Source: Hyaloperonospora brassicae (Eukaryota > Oomycota > Peronosporomycetes > Peronosporales > Peronosporaceae). From it: DNA of 25,604 nt. Shown in pieces: positions 1 through 8,827 of this stretch; the first letter of the stretch is position 1, and every line of letters begins with the position of its first letter. The translations under genes were made by a program, and so were the position numbers. Location of the stretch: positions 1 through 25,604 of the forward strand of contig CANTFL010001033.1 in the NCBI GenBank assembly GCA_947650285.1. The letters run 5' to 3'. Under the pieces are notes generated by a model. It saw nothing but the letters and a program-made list of their open reading frames with translations, had not been told where the DNA came from and ran no database searches.

Positions 1-2600
1 GGCCGTAGAATCTGTCTATCATACCGACAGTAGCCTGTGACGTAGAACCACACCGATGTTGAGCGCGATCGTTAAGATTGACAATATTGGCCGAAGTCAC
101 GGCAACAAGCAGCTCTAACGATTTAGCTGATCTGCAAGAACATGCATATTACAATCCACAAAATGAACACTAATAATGTACAAATATTAGGGCATGATGG
201 AATTGCGCTACTTTAAAAAATATCTCCTAATTCTGCAAGACGTGTTGTAATGCCAGAATGGCCTCCACATTAAAAAAGAGGCTCCATTGCCTCTTTTGTG
301 CTAGGTCAGCCTATCAATATACGATTCAGATCGGCTAAATGTGTCAAAAATAACAAACATCATAGAACGGCACGTTTTTTGTACAAATTGACATTCTCCT
401 ACAGCAGCGCATACAATCCTCGTATGATGTATCTTGACATAAACATCATCGTGTAAATTTTATATAGTCGTTTGTCAAATTTATGTTTATTAGTACACGT
501 AAGCTGTTCATGCAGCTAGGAGTAAAAGCAGAGAATTGGTATAGGATCCGATACAACGCGAGTGGCCATTAGCTATTCAAACGTCACCTTTGTCATGTCT
601 GCACATTGACGATTATTTTTAAAACATTACCATAGCGTTCAAGTTGACAATCCCACTCAGCACCTACTGTTTTGTTCAGCCCATATATTAGAAGACAACA
701 TCGATGACGTAGGTATCGATGTAGATGGGAATGCAAATCCTTGCTCTCTATGATTACCGCCACTGTACTAAGAGCAAAATATTCTGGTTGAATACCAAAC
801 CCCTCGCTATTCCAAACAGAGCAGCGTGTCAATGCAATATCCTATCATCAGCGACGTATATAAAATAGCGTGACCTACAAAAGTATTACCCCACGCAGCT
901 GTAACACGACTGAGTTCTATTGCTGACGAAATGTGCTCATGAATTTACTTATATAGTAACTATTTACATGCTTAGAGTGTTGGAAGTCGAAGCGTGGACG
1001 GCACGGCACCTGTCGGTGAGAGCGGGATCGGAAAAGAGGGAGAGAGAGCGAAGGACCGCCCAGACGTTCCACGGATCGTAACGGTAGATTGTGAGTGTGT
1101 ATAGTAAGGTTAAGCGAGAAAGGAGTGAGAGAAGGCACACCATCGTACAATGCAACAGTCTGCAATACAACACAAAATTCGCACTCGTCTCCTCATAAGT
1201 CACGGTCAAATCTCACCAAAAAGCTGATCGAAATTCATTTATAGGAATATTTTCATGCACCTACTTTTTTTGAACTGCTGCAATCGATGATTAATGTGAT
1301 ATTTGTCTTTGGATCTATGATCAACATCCTAAACAACTATTGCTTTTAGTTGTATGTACAATAAAACGCACAAAGCTCAATTCATGCCTGAGATCTTTCG
1401 CCGTTGTAATGGTGCTGCACTTAAACTTAGCAGAGATGATTATCACTGAAGGCGTTGTTGTGTATATATAAATATGAAACATAATAAATGTGAGGCATGT
1501 GTTGAAAACATTGTGTCTGCACGAACCAGATTATAAGCAGCCTGCACCTATTGCAGTGCAACTAAGGTAAGCTTTGCGTATAAGATATGCTCAACTCAAA
1601 CCTATACATTGCCTTGCGGAACCGAAATTTCATCATACATAGAAAGAGTTACGACAAGGGTATCCAAAGGTTTATCTCAAAATATTTACATTGAGAAATT
1701 CATTTTGAAGCAGGGTGACACACAAATAATGATGAACTAACAATACAAAGAAAACCTTGTTAATCAACTTAAACGACTGATTCTGCACATACCTGGGATG
1801 ACATGTACACATATTTGTCAACTATGTTGTTAAGATTTACAAAACTGCCGTGTGCTAGACCGAAATGAGGCATTTACCAGTAGATATGAGTTATCCCTTC
1901 CGGTCTCTTTCTCCATAGTTTTCACACTTTGATAAAAATAGGAGTCGTTGTCACGCCGGTACCTTTAATGATCGACTAAAGATCGATGGTGTGGTATCAT
2001 TGCACCTTACGTCCTGGGAGATGAGAGCAACATTAAAGAATGTACAGTATGTTTATGCACTGAAATGCCCTATCTCGTGTTCAATATGAATGAGTGTAGC
2101 CGAGATAATGCGCAAATGTTCTCTAATCTTAAAGCAGAGTTTATTCGTCTTTGTGTTAAAGCTGTCACAAAATTAATCATGCAAAAACAAAGATTATTTA
2201 TCGTGTAGAACTTGTCTATCGCGACACGCGACGTTGACGTAGAAATTTTTGTCACAAAATGATGCAAGAAACGTTTCCTTACGCTTCCTGCGCCGTTAGG
2301 TTTAGCGAAAGTTGTTGACAGCACTCTAAATTTACCTACACATCGATTTTAACGTGTTCGTTGCAGGGTCGCCTTAATTCTTGACGCGTTTGATTGTTGC
2401 CATTACCGACGAAAGGCAAGTCGATCGATGGTAAAAAAAACGTGCACCGAAATCATGTTTAGCTGTTTGCAATATGAAACTACTTTTTATCTCCAAAAAG
2501 CTTTATTGTCTACCTGTTTTAAATTGGATAAAACGGTGACTGTAGACCGATCATGTCGACTGAGTTTATTATGGCATATGCGATGATATGTTGTCGAATT
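1..2600. other. Gene-poor region, nothing recognised
   Basis: I find no convincing gene here. Open frames on both strands are under about 85 codons, have unremarkable composition and match no family I know. The base composition is moderately AT-rich, like the decayed retrotransposon DNA on the right of the window, so this is probably old repeat sequence. A 9-bp perfect hairpin (274-297) is the only clear local structure. Confidence 0.5.
274..297. repeat. Perfect 9-bp hairpin
   Basis: AAAAGAGGC (274-282) and GCCTCTTTT (289-297) pair perfectly across a 6-nt loop. It looks like a bacterial rho-independent terminator, but the window is eukaryotic and no gene ends here, so I record it only as an inverted repeat. 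Confidence 0.6.
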
Positions 2601-2608
2601 GATTCTCG

Positions 2609-2800
2609 ATGCTCGATGATTTGAAATTGGACGTATTACTCTTCAAAACATATTCATTTCTCGACCTGTTTGCCAACGAATTGATTGCACTTCTAAACCT
2701 GATAAATAATCAAAAGATTTACACCATCTCAATGACGATCGTATATACGGATGTCCTACTTCTTCTGGAGCTATCTCCGAAAGTAGTCTGACAATTTGAC
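2609..2800 (+). pseudogene. Possible copia reverse-transcriptase relic (weak)
   Basis: A 60-codon frame carries IVYTDVLLLLELSPKVV, which could be a decayed form of the copia RT metal-binding block (a YVDD-like motif followed by a helix). After the stop the same frame continues for about 25 codons. No gag, integrase or RNase H fragment could be placed around it and no LTR was seen. Chance resemblance is a serious alternative; the call rests on one short motif. Confidence 0.15.
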
Positions 2801-3236
2801 ATAGTTTTAGCTGTAAAGGACGTCTCGACATCAAATAAGAATCAGTGCATGAGTGAGACGTAAGCATCATCACACTTCATAAGTGGGTTGTCCATTTAAC
2901 CGTCTTTCTAGCGGTAGCATCATCGTCTACACCAAAATCCGTTTCACTTAACCTGTTTGTTGTAGGGTGCATGGATGACACGAGTCCGTGCTGATTTTTT
3001 TGTAATCCAACCGTGACACTCGTCGATCACATTTGTTGACGAGATAGACGTGAGCAATGAATGCCTAAACTTGATGCAGCTCGCATCAGCTTGATTGTTA
3101 CCGTTAGGTGAATGTTTGCTCAATATATTACTGGTGAGTGGGTGGATACGAAAATTTCGTATTTTCTATTGTGGATGGAATGCGCCTCTGATGTCTGTTT
3201 AAGCACATGTTTCGTCGACGGCTCAGTCCGTATATA

Positions 3237-3267
<31 letters not shown>

Positions 3268-4339
3268 GTAACTGGAATTGCCGCATTTGTAATGATCCGA
3301 TTAAGGGCAACAAAACTATAATGACTGAGTACAATTGATGGGTGCACTTTTGCTGCCATATTGCTATTCCAAAGGATGCATATTATAAACTGAGAGCCAG
3401 GATCAAGACTGTTGATTGGTGGAAAGCCGTCGGCTACATGCCATTATCGCAAAGATGTCCGAGGGAGCGCTGATCACAGGACTTGTGTTTGATTGAACTA
3501 GGTAATAAATATAAACAATCGTCTGATATGATTGTTAGTAATAAATGTGCATGTTGTTTTATGCATCCGTATCTTTCAGGACGTGTGAACGCGTATACAT
3601 ATACAACCGAAACCTTTGTCATCGCCCGATATCTGAACCTTTACAGATGAGTGCGGCAAAGGTCGGTATCGATCGAGTTTATTTTTGGTCTTGAATTTGT
3701 AGGAGGAGACGTATCATGTATATTTCTGCGAGCACTGCAATATCAAGCCGTATATATTTAGGGAAGAGTCTACAACGACTCATGGGCGGAAGATATCAAA
3801 GTATACGATTCCAACCTTTCATAGATTCATATTTATTAATCAAATTCTTACGAGATACAATTGATCGTATATTAAAGTCATACAATATAAGTAAACATAC
3901 ATCATAAACGTTCGATAGCCGTATCACCATAGTTCTCCTCGTGAGAAATGTAGGTATGAAATGTGGGCAAAGTTGTACAGCAATAAAGTAGAATAAATTT
4001 GGCATACTAGAGGGAAGATTCAGCGCTATAAAGTTTGACCATTTTGTCAGATACATTTTGAATGCTACATATATCGGAGATAATGGATTGTCACACCCAT
4101 GCACATTAAAAGAATTGACGATCCTATTTATTTCAGTTGCATCATGAATGTATTGATTCAATGATGGCATTTAATCTGGATGATGGATCTTCGAATTTAC
4201 AACTATTCGAAGACAACTTACAACTATTTGTTTGATTGTTTATTACGTTGTAATGCATTTAAATTTCATTCAGCTGGATAAGGTTTCTTAACCGGTAGCA
4301 TTGTATCGAGAGCTAGAATAAGGAGCTGCGATACTACAA
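2801..4339. other. Gene-poor region with unassigned ORFs
   Basis: No gene is recognised. The longest open frame is 124 codons on the minus strand (3796-4170). It has no motif that I know, and a 63-codon frame overlaps it on the plus strand. A TA microsatellite lies at 3243-3267. The region is AT-rich and most likely decayed repeat DNA. Confidence 0.45.
3243..3267. repeat. (TA)n microsatellite
   Basis: About 12.5 uninterrupted TA units, preceded by a shorter imperfect TA tract from about 3231. It is a simple sequence repeat, probably length-polymorphic, inside non-coding DNA. Confidence 0.95.
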
Positions 4340-6420
4340 CGGTCCCGATCGTTGTCAACAATTCTGTTCGGATCGACGAATTTATCATGCGCAAAGAGCT
4401 ATCAATCGATAAATTATTGGCCGAGCAAATCTGCTCGCCCCAAAGCAAGACGCACTTTATCAAGTCGGGGAAATGCAGATTGCTTCATGCCAGTCAAGTT
4501 TAGCGGTGTATACGCAGAGGAACGCTGCACCAAAATGCTAACAGAGAACTCATTACCAATTCTTTAACGCACTCAATCGTAAACCAAAGTACAATAATTG
4601 CTGCAAATGTTCGATGACGCCGTTAATCGTTTGCTTTGGCCTTTGAATTCCATAGTGTCAAATGTAAACATCTGGACGAGTGCCATGATGCAATGGGTTG
4701 CAAAGTTTCGTTTGCGTCGACGGGGCCCGACGCTCAGCATCGACAAAATGTAATTCGCGTTTGGTCAGCCACTTGTGTCACGCACTGCTGGCGCCTATCC
4801 TTCACTTGTACTGATCAATTTGTGCAACTGCTGCTCCGCAAAGACGAAAAGATCAGCTACTGATGAATGTTACGAGTGGAATTAATGTTGTAAGACTGCG
4901 TTCCTACTAGCGACGATAAAAAAGCGGCTGTTGCAAGCCATGCAACGGACCGAACGATTCGGCTGGTTGTGCTGAGCTCTTGGACCATGTCGATGTTTAC
5001 TTCGAAGCTCATGAATGCACGGATAAGTCCGCTCATAGAATCGATGGTAATGTCTGTGTGGCCGAACCAGCACAGGCCTATTAGTGATGGAACAGGTGGA
5101 GAGAAGCTCTGATCTTGGCAAGCGCTGTGCATCATACGCGCGACGTTACAAAGCCACATATGACTTCGTTGTTTTCGATCATTCAGACTGCGTTGACGGT
5201 GCCTCAACTGCCGAGGGTCCGGAACTACGTTGACCGTTTCGGCACGCGGATGCCATTTACCACGCTACTCCTATCGACACATTTTGCTTCCCACAATTCG
5301 CGACGCAAATTCAATTGATGAACAAGTACTGGAAACGGTGCTGCTCATGACCACGTATATCGTCGTGTGAAAGCTGGATGACAAAGTAGTGGACGGTGTC
5401 GGTGGGGACTTCCTGGAAACGGTGCTGCTGTTGCTACATGCGTTGCACGCTACTCGCGTGCTTTGACCCAGCACTGGCCGTCCGACACTCGTCCATGTTG
5501 CGCTCACCGAACCCACCAGAGCTGCGACGAAGTCAGTACACCGAGCGTTTGGTTTGTGGCATATTGCTGCTAGTTATTCGAGCACGAGCAAGGAGTGCAG
5601 GTGCATTATTTGAAAGAGTGTTTTCTCCACCACATCGTGACAAAAGAACGGCTAATCGCGGGGTAAAGGCGCAAGTTGTTCGAACCGATCGATCGCATTC
5701 TGTCAATTTTGGTAGCAATGCGATACGAATGGCTGCTTTGGATTACCTCCCGGCCATTTATAGACGCGTCCTCCGGCGTATCACCTGCATATGACTAAGC
5801 TCAACGTTCTCGACAAAGGAGATGAACGTGTAAATTAGCTGTACTTGGCTCCTTGGCAGCGCCTTCTGGCCACTATCCGTGGTGAACAATTCTTTCACAT
5901 CGCCTTGATGCTCTACTGCATCATTAGGCGTATGTTGCTATCCGGGTCAAGCATGGCGTAGTAGTTGGCTACGTAATAGCGAACGTCAATCAGCGCGTGG
6001 TATGGCACACCATTCAGCAGCACTTGCGTCTTTTTTGGTGATGCGACACTTGCAAACTACCATATTCGCATAACAACTCAAGCAAGTGGAGTCCTGGCAA
6101 GACTGTGGAGACTCTGACGACTGGATGCCTCCACTTCGCACAAGTCGTGACTAAAGGTACCACAAGTTGCGCTAAGGACAATGGACGGTACGCGTGCTCT
6201 GGACCTGCTGGCAAATCTGTCAAAGGCTTCACTGGATGTGCCCGAGTAGAAAGACTACAAGTATAGACTGCATAGATTCAACTACCGTAGTAACTAAAGT
6301 GTACGACACAGAACATTCGCAAGCATTGCATGCTCGGATGGCTTCGTCCGAGAGCAAGCGTGCTGAGCAAACACAGGTGAAGAGCAGCAAGCTGCTGTGA
6401 AGGAGCGGAAGCTTTCATTT
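4340..6420. pseudogene. Decayed coding-like sequence, identity unknown
   Basis: Several stretches read like real protein but are interrupted by stops and frameshifts. On the plus strand, 5275-5465 reads with one stop through LPTIRDANSIDEQVLETVLL and GGDFLETVLLLLHALHA. In another frame, 5590-5790 gives HYLKECFLHHIVTKERLIAG and RILSILVAMRYEWLLW. On the minus strand, about 6030-5935 gives LLNGVPYHALIDVRYYVAN and YYAMLDPDSNIRL, and after a frame change about 5930-5765 gives DVKELFTTDSG and VQLIYTFISFVENVEL. The leucine/valine-rich helical look would suit a HEAT/ARM-type protein, but I recognise no family. Either strand may be a shadow of the other, and two opposed relics or an unrecognised intron-rich gene are possible. 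The eIF2B alpha gene ends just to the right (6477). Confidence 0.3.
5329..5429 (+). repeat. Duplicated 17-mer inside the decayed region
   Basis: The 17-mer CTGGAAACGGTGCTGCT occurs at 5329-5345 and again at 5413-5429, exactly 84 bp (28 codons) apart and in the same frame, where it encodes LETVLL both times. The in-frame spacing suits a degenerate protein repeat or a local duplication in an ancestral coding sequence. Confidence 0.7.
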
Positions 6421-6476
6421 GATCCGCAGCGGTTACGACGAACGCTAGCTTGAGCCTTCACCTGAGGCTTTTGTAG

Positions 6477-7683
6477 CTACTGGTACAGCTTGATCAATTC
6501 ATCCGACACTGCTGACGGCGTAAGGACACCCAAATCTGTAAACATCAGCGCAATGTACCCCGGTGGCGTGTAGTCAAAGAATGGGCTCATAAACGATACG
6601 TCATTCATCATCTTGGCAGTGGATCCACCACCAGCACTATCGCCAGAGATAGCATCCATGTGCTTCTGCGGGACTTCACGCTGGGTCAATGGGTAGAGAC
6701 GAGCAAACTTGTAGCTCTCCGCCGCCACGTAAAATTGCTTATTCAGCGCCTGCGCGATCACCGCAGTCGAGTACGTACCAATCTGCAACAGATCATCGAC
6801 ACTTCAGCACACGAGTCTTCCACCGGGCAAAACAAAACAAAAGTCCGTACCGAGTTGACGATCCCCCCGTTTTCAACAACGCCTTCAGCCCCAACAATTA
6901 CGATATCGACTTGTTCCATGTAATACGCGACGGCGGAATCAAGGATCACCGTTGTAGGGATACCCACCTGCACAAGTTCCTGTGCCGTGCCCACTCTAGC
7001 CCATGTACCGACACATTAACACGACCGACCATCTACATTGGAACGGGCCGTCGTCTCACTCTACGCGTCCACGTACCCTGATGCAGTACTTCTTCCTTCC
7101 GTGACAAACACTGAAAAGTTCTTGGTCTTGGCAGCTTCACACAGGAGTGCAATGACCACACGGGACTTGCCATGCGTCAACACTTTCTGCGAATCAACAA
7201 GCACCGCGAATCATCCACCAAAACAACACGTTAGTCCACGGCAGGAAAGACAAGCACGTGTACTCGTTTTCGTTCAAGCGACAAACGCAGACCGACCATG
7301 CCATCGCGAATAAAGTTGTGGCCCACGTCACTAATGCGCTGGCGACTCGAGAGCGACGTCTTGGCAAACAACTTGCCGCGGTCAATGAGCTGAGAGCGAC
7401 AATGGTCAAAGTCATCGAACTCCAAGAAACAGCGCGTCACGTAACGCAGAAACAATTGACAGCCAGCGGTCGTAGCGATCGAATTGTGGAAACGGGGGGC
7501 GTCGTCGGCGGCCTGGAACGTGCGCAGCTGCTGCGCGGCTTCCTGCAGCTCCCCCTCCATTTGCATCATCGTGCTCGCTTCGCTGTGCAGAATGACGTTC
7601 GTCAGCGCTTTGATCACAGCGACGGCCACTGCCACGTCGGGGTCGTCCAGGAAGTGGAGGAAGTCGGTGATCACTGGAGTCAT
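6477..7683 (-). CDS. EIF2B1: Translation initiation factor eIF2B subunit alpha (four exons)
   Basis: This is the regulatory alpha subunit (yeast GCN3) of eIF2B, the cytoplasmic GDP/GTP exchange factor for eIF2. The alpha subunit helps sense phosphorylated eIF2 and stabilises the decamer. Exons read from the minus strand are 7683-7297, 7186-7077, 6995-6851 and 6782-6477. Joined in frame they give 315 residues, close to the about 305 of human eIF2B alpha. Family landmarks in order are FLRYVTR in exon 1, [13 protein letters not shown] in exon 2, the signature [12 protein letters not shown] (about residues 199-210) in exon 3, and [16 protein letters not shown] and [20 protein letters not shown] at the C-terminus (exon 4). 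All splice borders are GT...AG and the phases match. The start at 7683 has A at -3 and fits the family's N-terminus. The frame stays open 72 codons further upstream, with another ATG at 7824, so a longer form cannot be excluded. The gene looks intact and diverges from the exosome nuclease gene. Confidence 0.95.
6783..6850 (-). other. EIF2B1: Intron 3 of eIF2B alpha (68 bp)
   Basis: Donor GTACGG, acceptor ...GTTGCAG, phase 0. Splicing joins GGIVNS to [15 protein letters not shown], as in eIF2B alpha of other eukaryotes. The intron has no in-frame stop, but its 68-nt length shifts the downstream frame if retained. Confidence 0.9.
6996..7076 (-). other. EIF2B1: Intron 2 of eIF2B alpha (81 bp)
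   Basis: Donor GTACGT, acceptor ...GGGCTAG, phase 2 (GG|A encodes the split glycine). Splicing joins [10 protein letters not shown] to [13 protein letters not shown], matching the family order. Unspliced, the frame meets TAG five codons into the intron. Confidence 0.88.
7187..7296 (-). other. EIF2B1: Intron 1 of eIF2B alpha (110 bp)
   Basis: The donor GTCGGT directly follows codon 129 (FIRDGM) and the acceptor is ...TTCGCAG. A CTAAC branch-point-like motif lies about 60 nt before the acceptor. It is phase 0. Removing it joins FIRDGM to [11 protein letters not shown], which restores family alignment; reading through it gives a stop after about 20 codons. Confidence 0.9.
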
Positions 7684-7746
7684 TTTCGGTTTGATTGGGT
7701 TCGTGCGAACCGAAATGGTTGGGCAGAGGTCGTGAAGAGCGCCGTG

Positions 7747-7751
7747 ATTGG
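7747..7751 (-). promoter_or_regulatory. CCAAT box upstream of eIF2B alpha
   Basis: CCAAT on the minus strand, 64 bp before the chosen ATG at 7683. A second CCAAT lies at 7698-7694, only 11 bp upstream and so probably in the leader. The position suits a eukaryotic core-promoter element, but a pentamer occurs often by chance. Confidence 0.3.
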
Positions 7752-7897
7752 CTGCTGCTGCTGCCACCGCTGTGTGTTGTATTACACGGACTAAATGAGA
7801 CGGATTTTGGTTTACCCCATCCATGGACACGCAAGTGCATAGATAGTAGACCTGAGTCGATGAAGACAAGAGAGGAAAGCCACGGAACACTCTCGTC

Positions 7898-8441
7898 ATG
7901 GAAACGGGTCGTCAACCTTACCAAACGTCATGCAATACTACGATGAGAATCGGTGCAGGATACTTCCGCATCACCTTTTGTCCTCCATCTGCCATCGCAT
8001 GTTGACAAGGCGTTGGTTTCGCACAGGCGACAGATCCACGTCTTGAACACTTTCCGAAACAGATTCTTCCGGGGGAGTTGCTGATTGACCACGCGAACAT
8101 GTTGAATGTCCCACGAGCAAGCGCCTGAAGGTTGCTACGAACTAAGGTGCATGTGGCAGGAGAAGCTTCGACATTGTAGTGACCGGCCGTGGTTGTCCAC
8201 AAAGCGAATCGAAAAAGGAGGAACTCGTCGTCTCAAGCAGAATGACAAAAAGTTGTGTCAAGCGCGGATAGACCACATCCGTCCCGAAGTGCTGTGTCGT
8301 ACTCGTCAACGAATGATGGCTGCCGAGGCGTACGAAAAACAGAAACGAACCGACTACCATTCCAAACTTTGCAGCTCAATGCTAATGCCGCACTCATGGC
8401 ACGAGCACAAAGGTGATGTCAAAAGAGTTTTTGACACGTAA
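7898..8441 (+). pseudogene. Exon-like fragments of a small unknown gene, probably broken
   Basis: Three consecutive stretches look coding, but in different frames. From 7930, MQYYDENRCRILPHHLLSSI. Around 7990-8070, HVDKALVSHRRQIHVLNTF. From 8160 to the stop at 8439-8441, a basic, helix-rich segment containing RRLKQNDKKLCQARIDHI and AAEAYEKQKRTDYHSKL. An ACTAA motif followed by GTGGCAG makes 8158-8159 a good splice acceptor for the last segment. The first two overlap awkwardly and need a frameshift, which favours a pseudogene. The order of motifs (Tyr/Arg-rich start, a VD...H segment, then an N..L..RI helix) faintly recalls the small CFAP97/hemingway flagellar family; this is a guess, not an identification. 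It sits between the divergent eIF2B alpha and exosome nuclease genes. Confidence 0.3.
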
Positions 8442-8754
8442 TCTTGCTGACTACTGTACGCATCGACCATAAACCAAGCGTTTGGCTAACCGCGAACACT
8501 TTGGTCTTTTTCTCCACCTGTGTTTTGCACGACACGCAAAAAGCAGAACGGTACAACGATTTTATGCCAGAAATGGCTCCCAGTGCGATGCAGTCGTACT
8601 GACCCGCGCAAAACCTTTCATTGTCCAGCACGTCGCGAGCGATTGTTTCACTGTTCCCGATGAACAAAGCACTTTATTCGCGTTAAGTTCGCAGTCATGG
8701 TTCCAGATGTTTCAACAAGCGGCTTTCATGACGAACCCCGCCATCTCCTCTCCG

Positions 8755-8759
8755 ATTGG
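8755..8759 (+). promoter_or_regulatory. Inverted CCAAT box (ATTGG) upstream of the nuclease gene
   Basis: ATTGG in the context TCCGATTGGCC, about 70 bp upstream of the ATG at 8828. The divergent eIF2B alpha gene has a CCAAT box at nearly the same distance from its own start. No TATA box is evident. Confidence 0.3.
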
Positions 8760-8806
8760 CCAAAACCCAGTCACCGACCTCCACCACCCACCCATTTATC
8801 CTCATC

Positions 8807-8822
8807 TCGATCGATCGATCGA
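8807..8822 (+). repeat. TCGA tetranucleotide run in the leader
   Basis: Four tandem TCGA units (16 bp) lie just before the Kozak-like GCCATGG at 8825. This is a short simple repeat in the presumed 5' leader of the nuclease mRNA; no function can be inferred. Confidence 0.8.
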
Positions 8823-8827
8823 CCGCC

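Larger units (their letters stand above)
8442..8827 (+). promoter_or_regulatory. Upstream region of the exosome nuclease gene
   Basis: No gene is recognised in this stretch. It should hold the promoter and leader of the downstream nuclease. An inverted CCAAT box (ATTGG, 8755-8759) lies about 70 bp before the start codon, and a TCGA tetranucleotide run (8807-8822) ends 5 bp before the ATG. Open frames crossing it are shadows, or start upstream of the true initiator. Confidence 0.4.

Noticed and set aside
274..297. Rho-independent terminator-like hairpin
   Set aside because: No gene ends upstream and the window is eukaryotic (spliced genes, LTR elements). Kept only as an inverted repeat.
3796..4170. 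124-codon minus-strand frame as a gene
   Set aside because: AT-rich, no domain or signal seen, overlapped by a plus-strand frame; a chance frame in decayed DNA is as likely.
7258..7924. Long open frames on the plus strand (178 codons) and in another minus frame (170 codons) across eIF2B alpha exon 1
   Set aside because: They are antisense or out-of-frame shadows of a GC-rich conserved exon, with no motif of their own.
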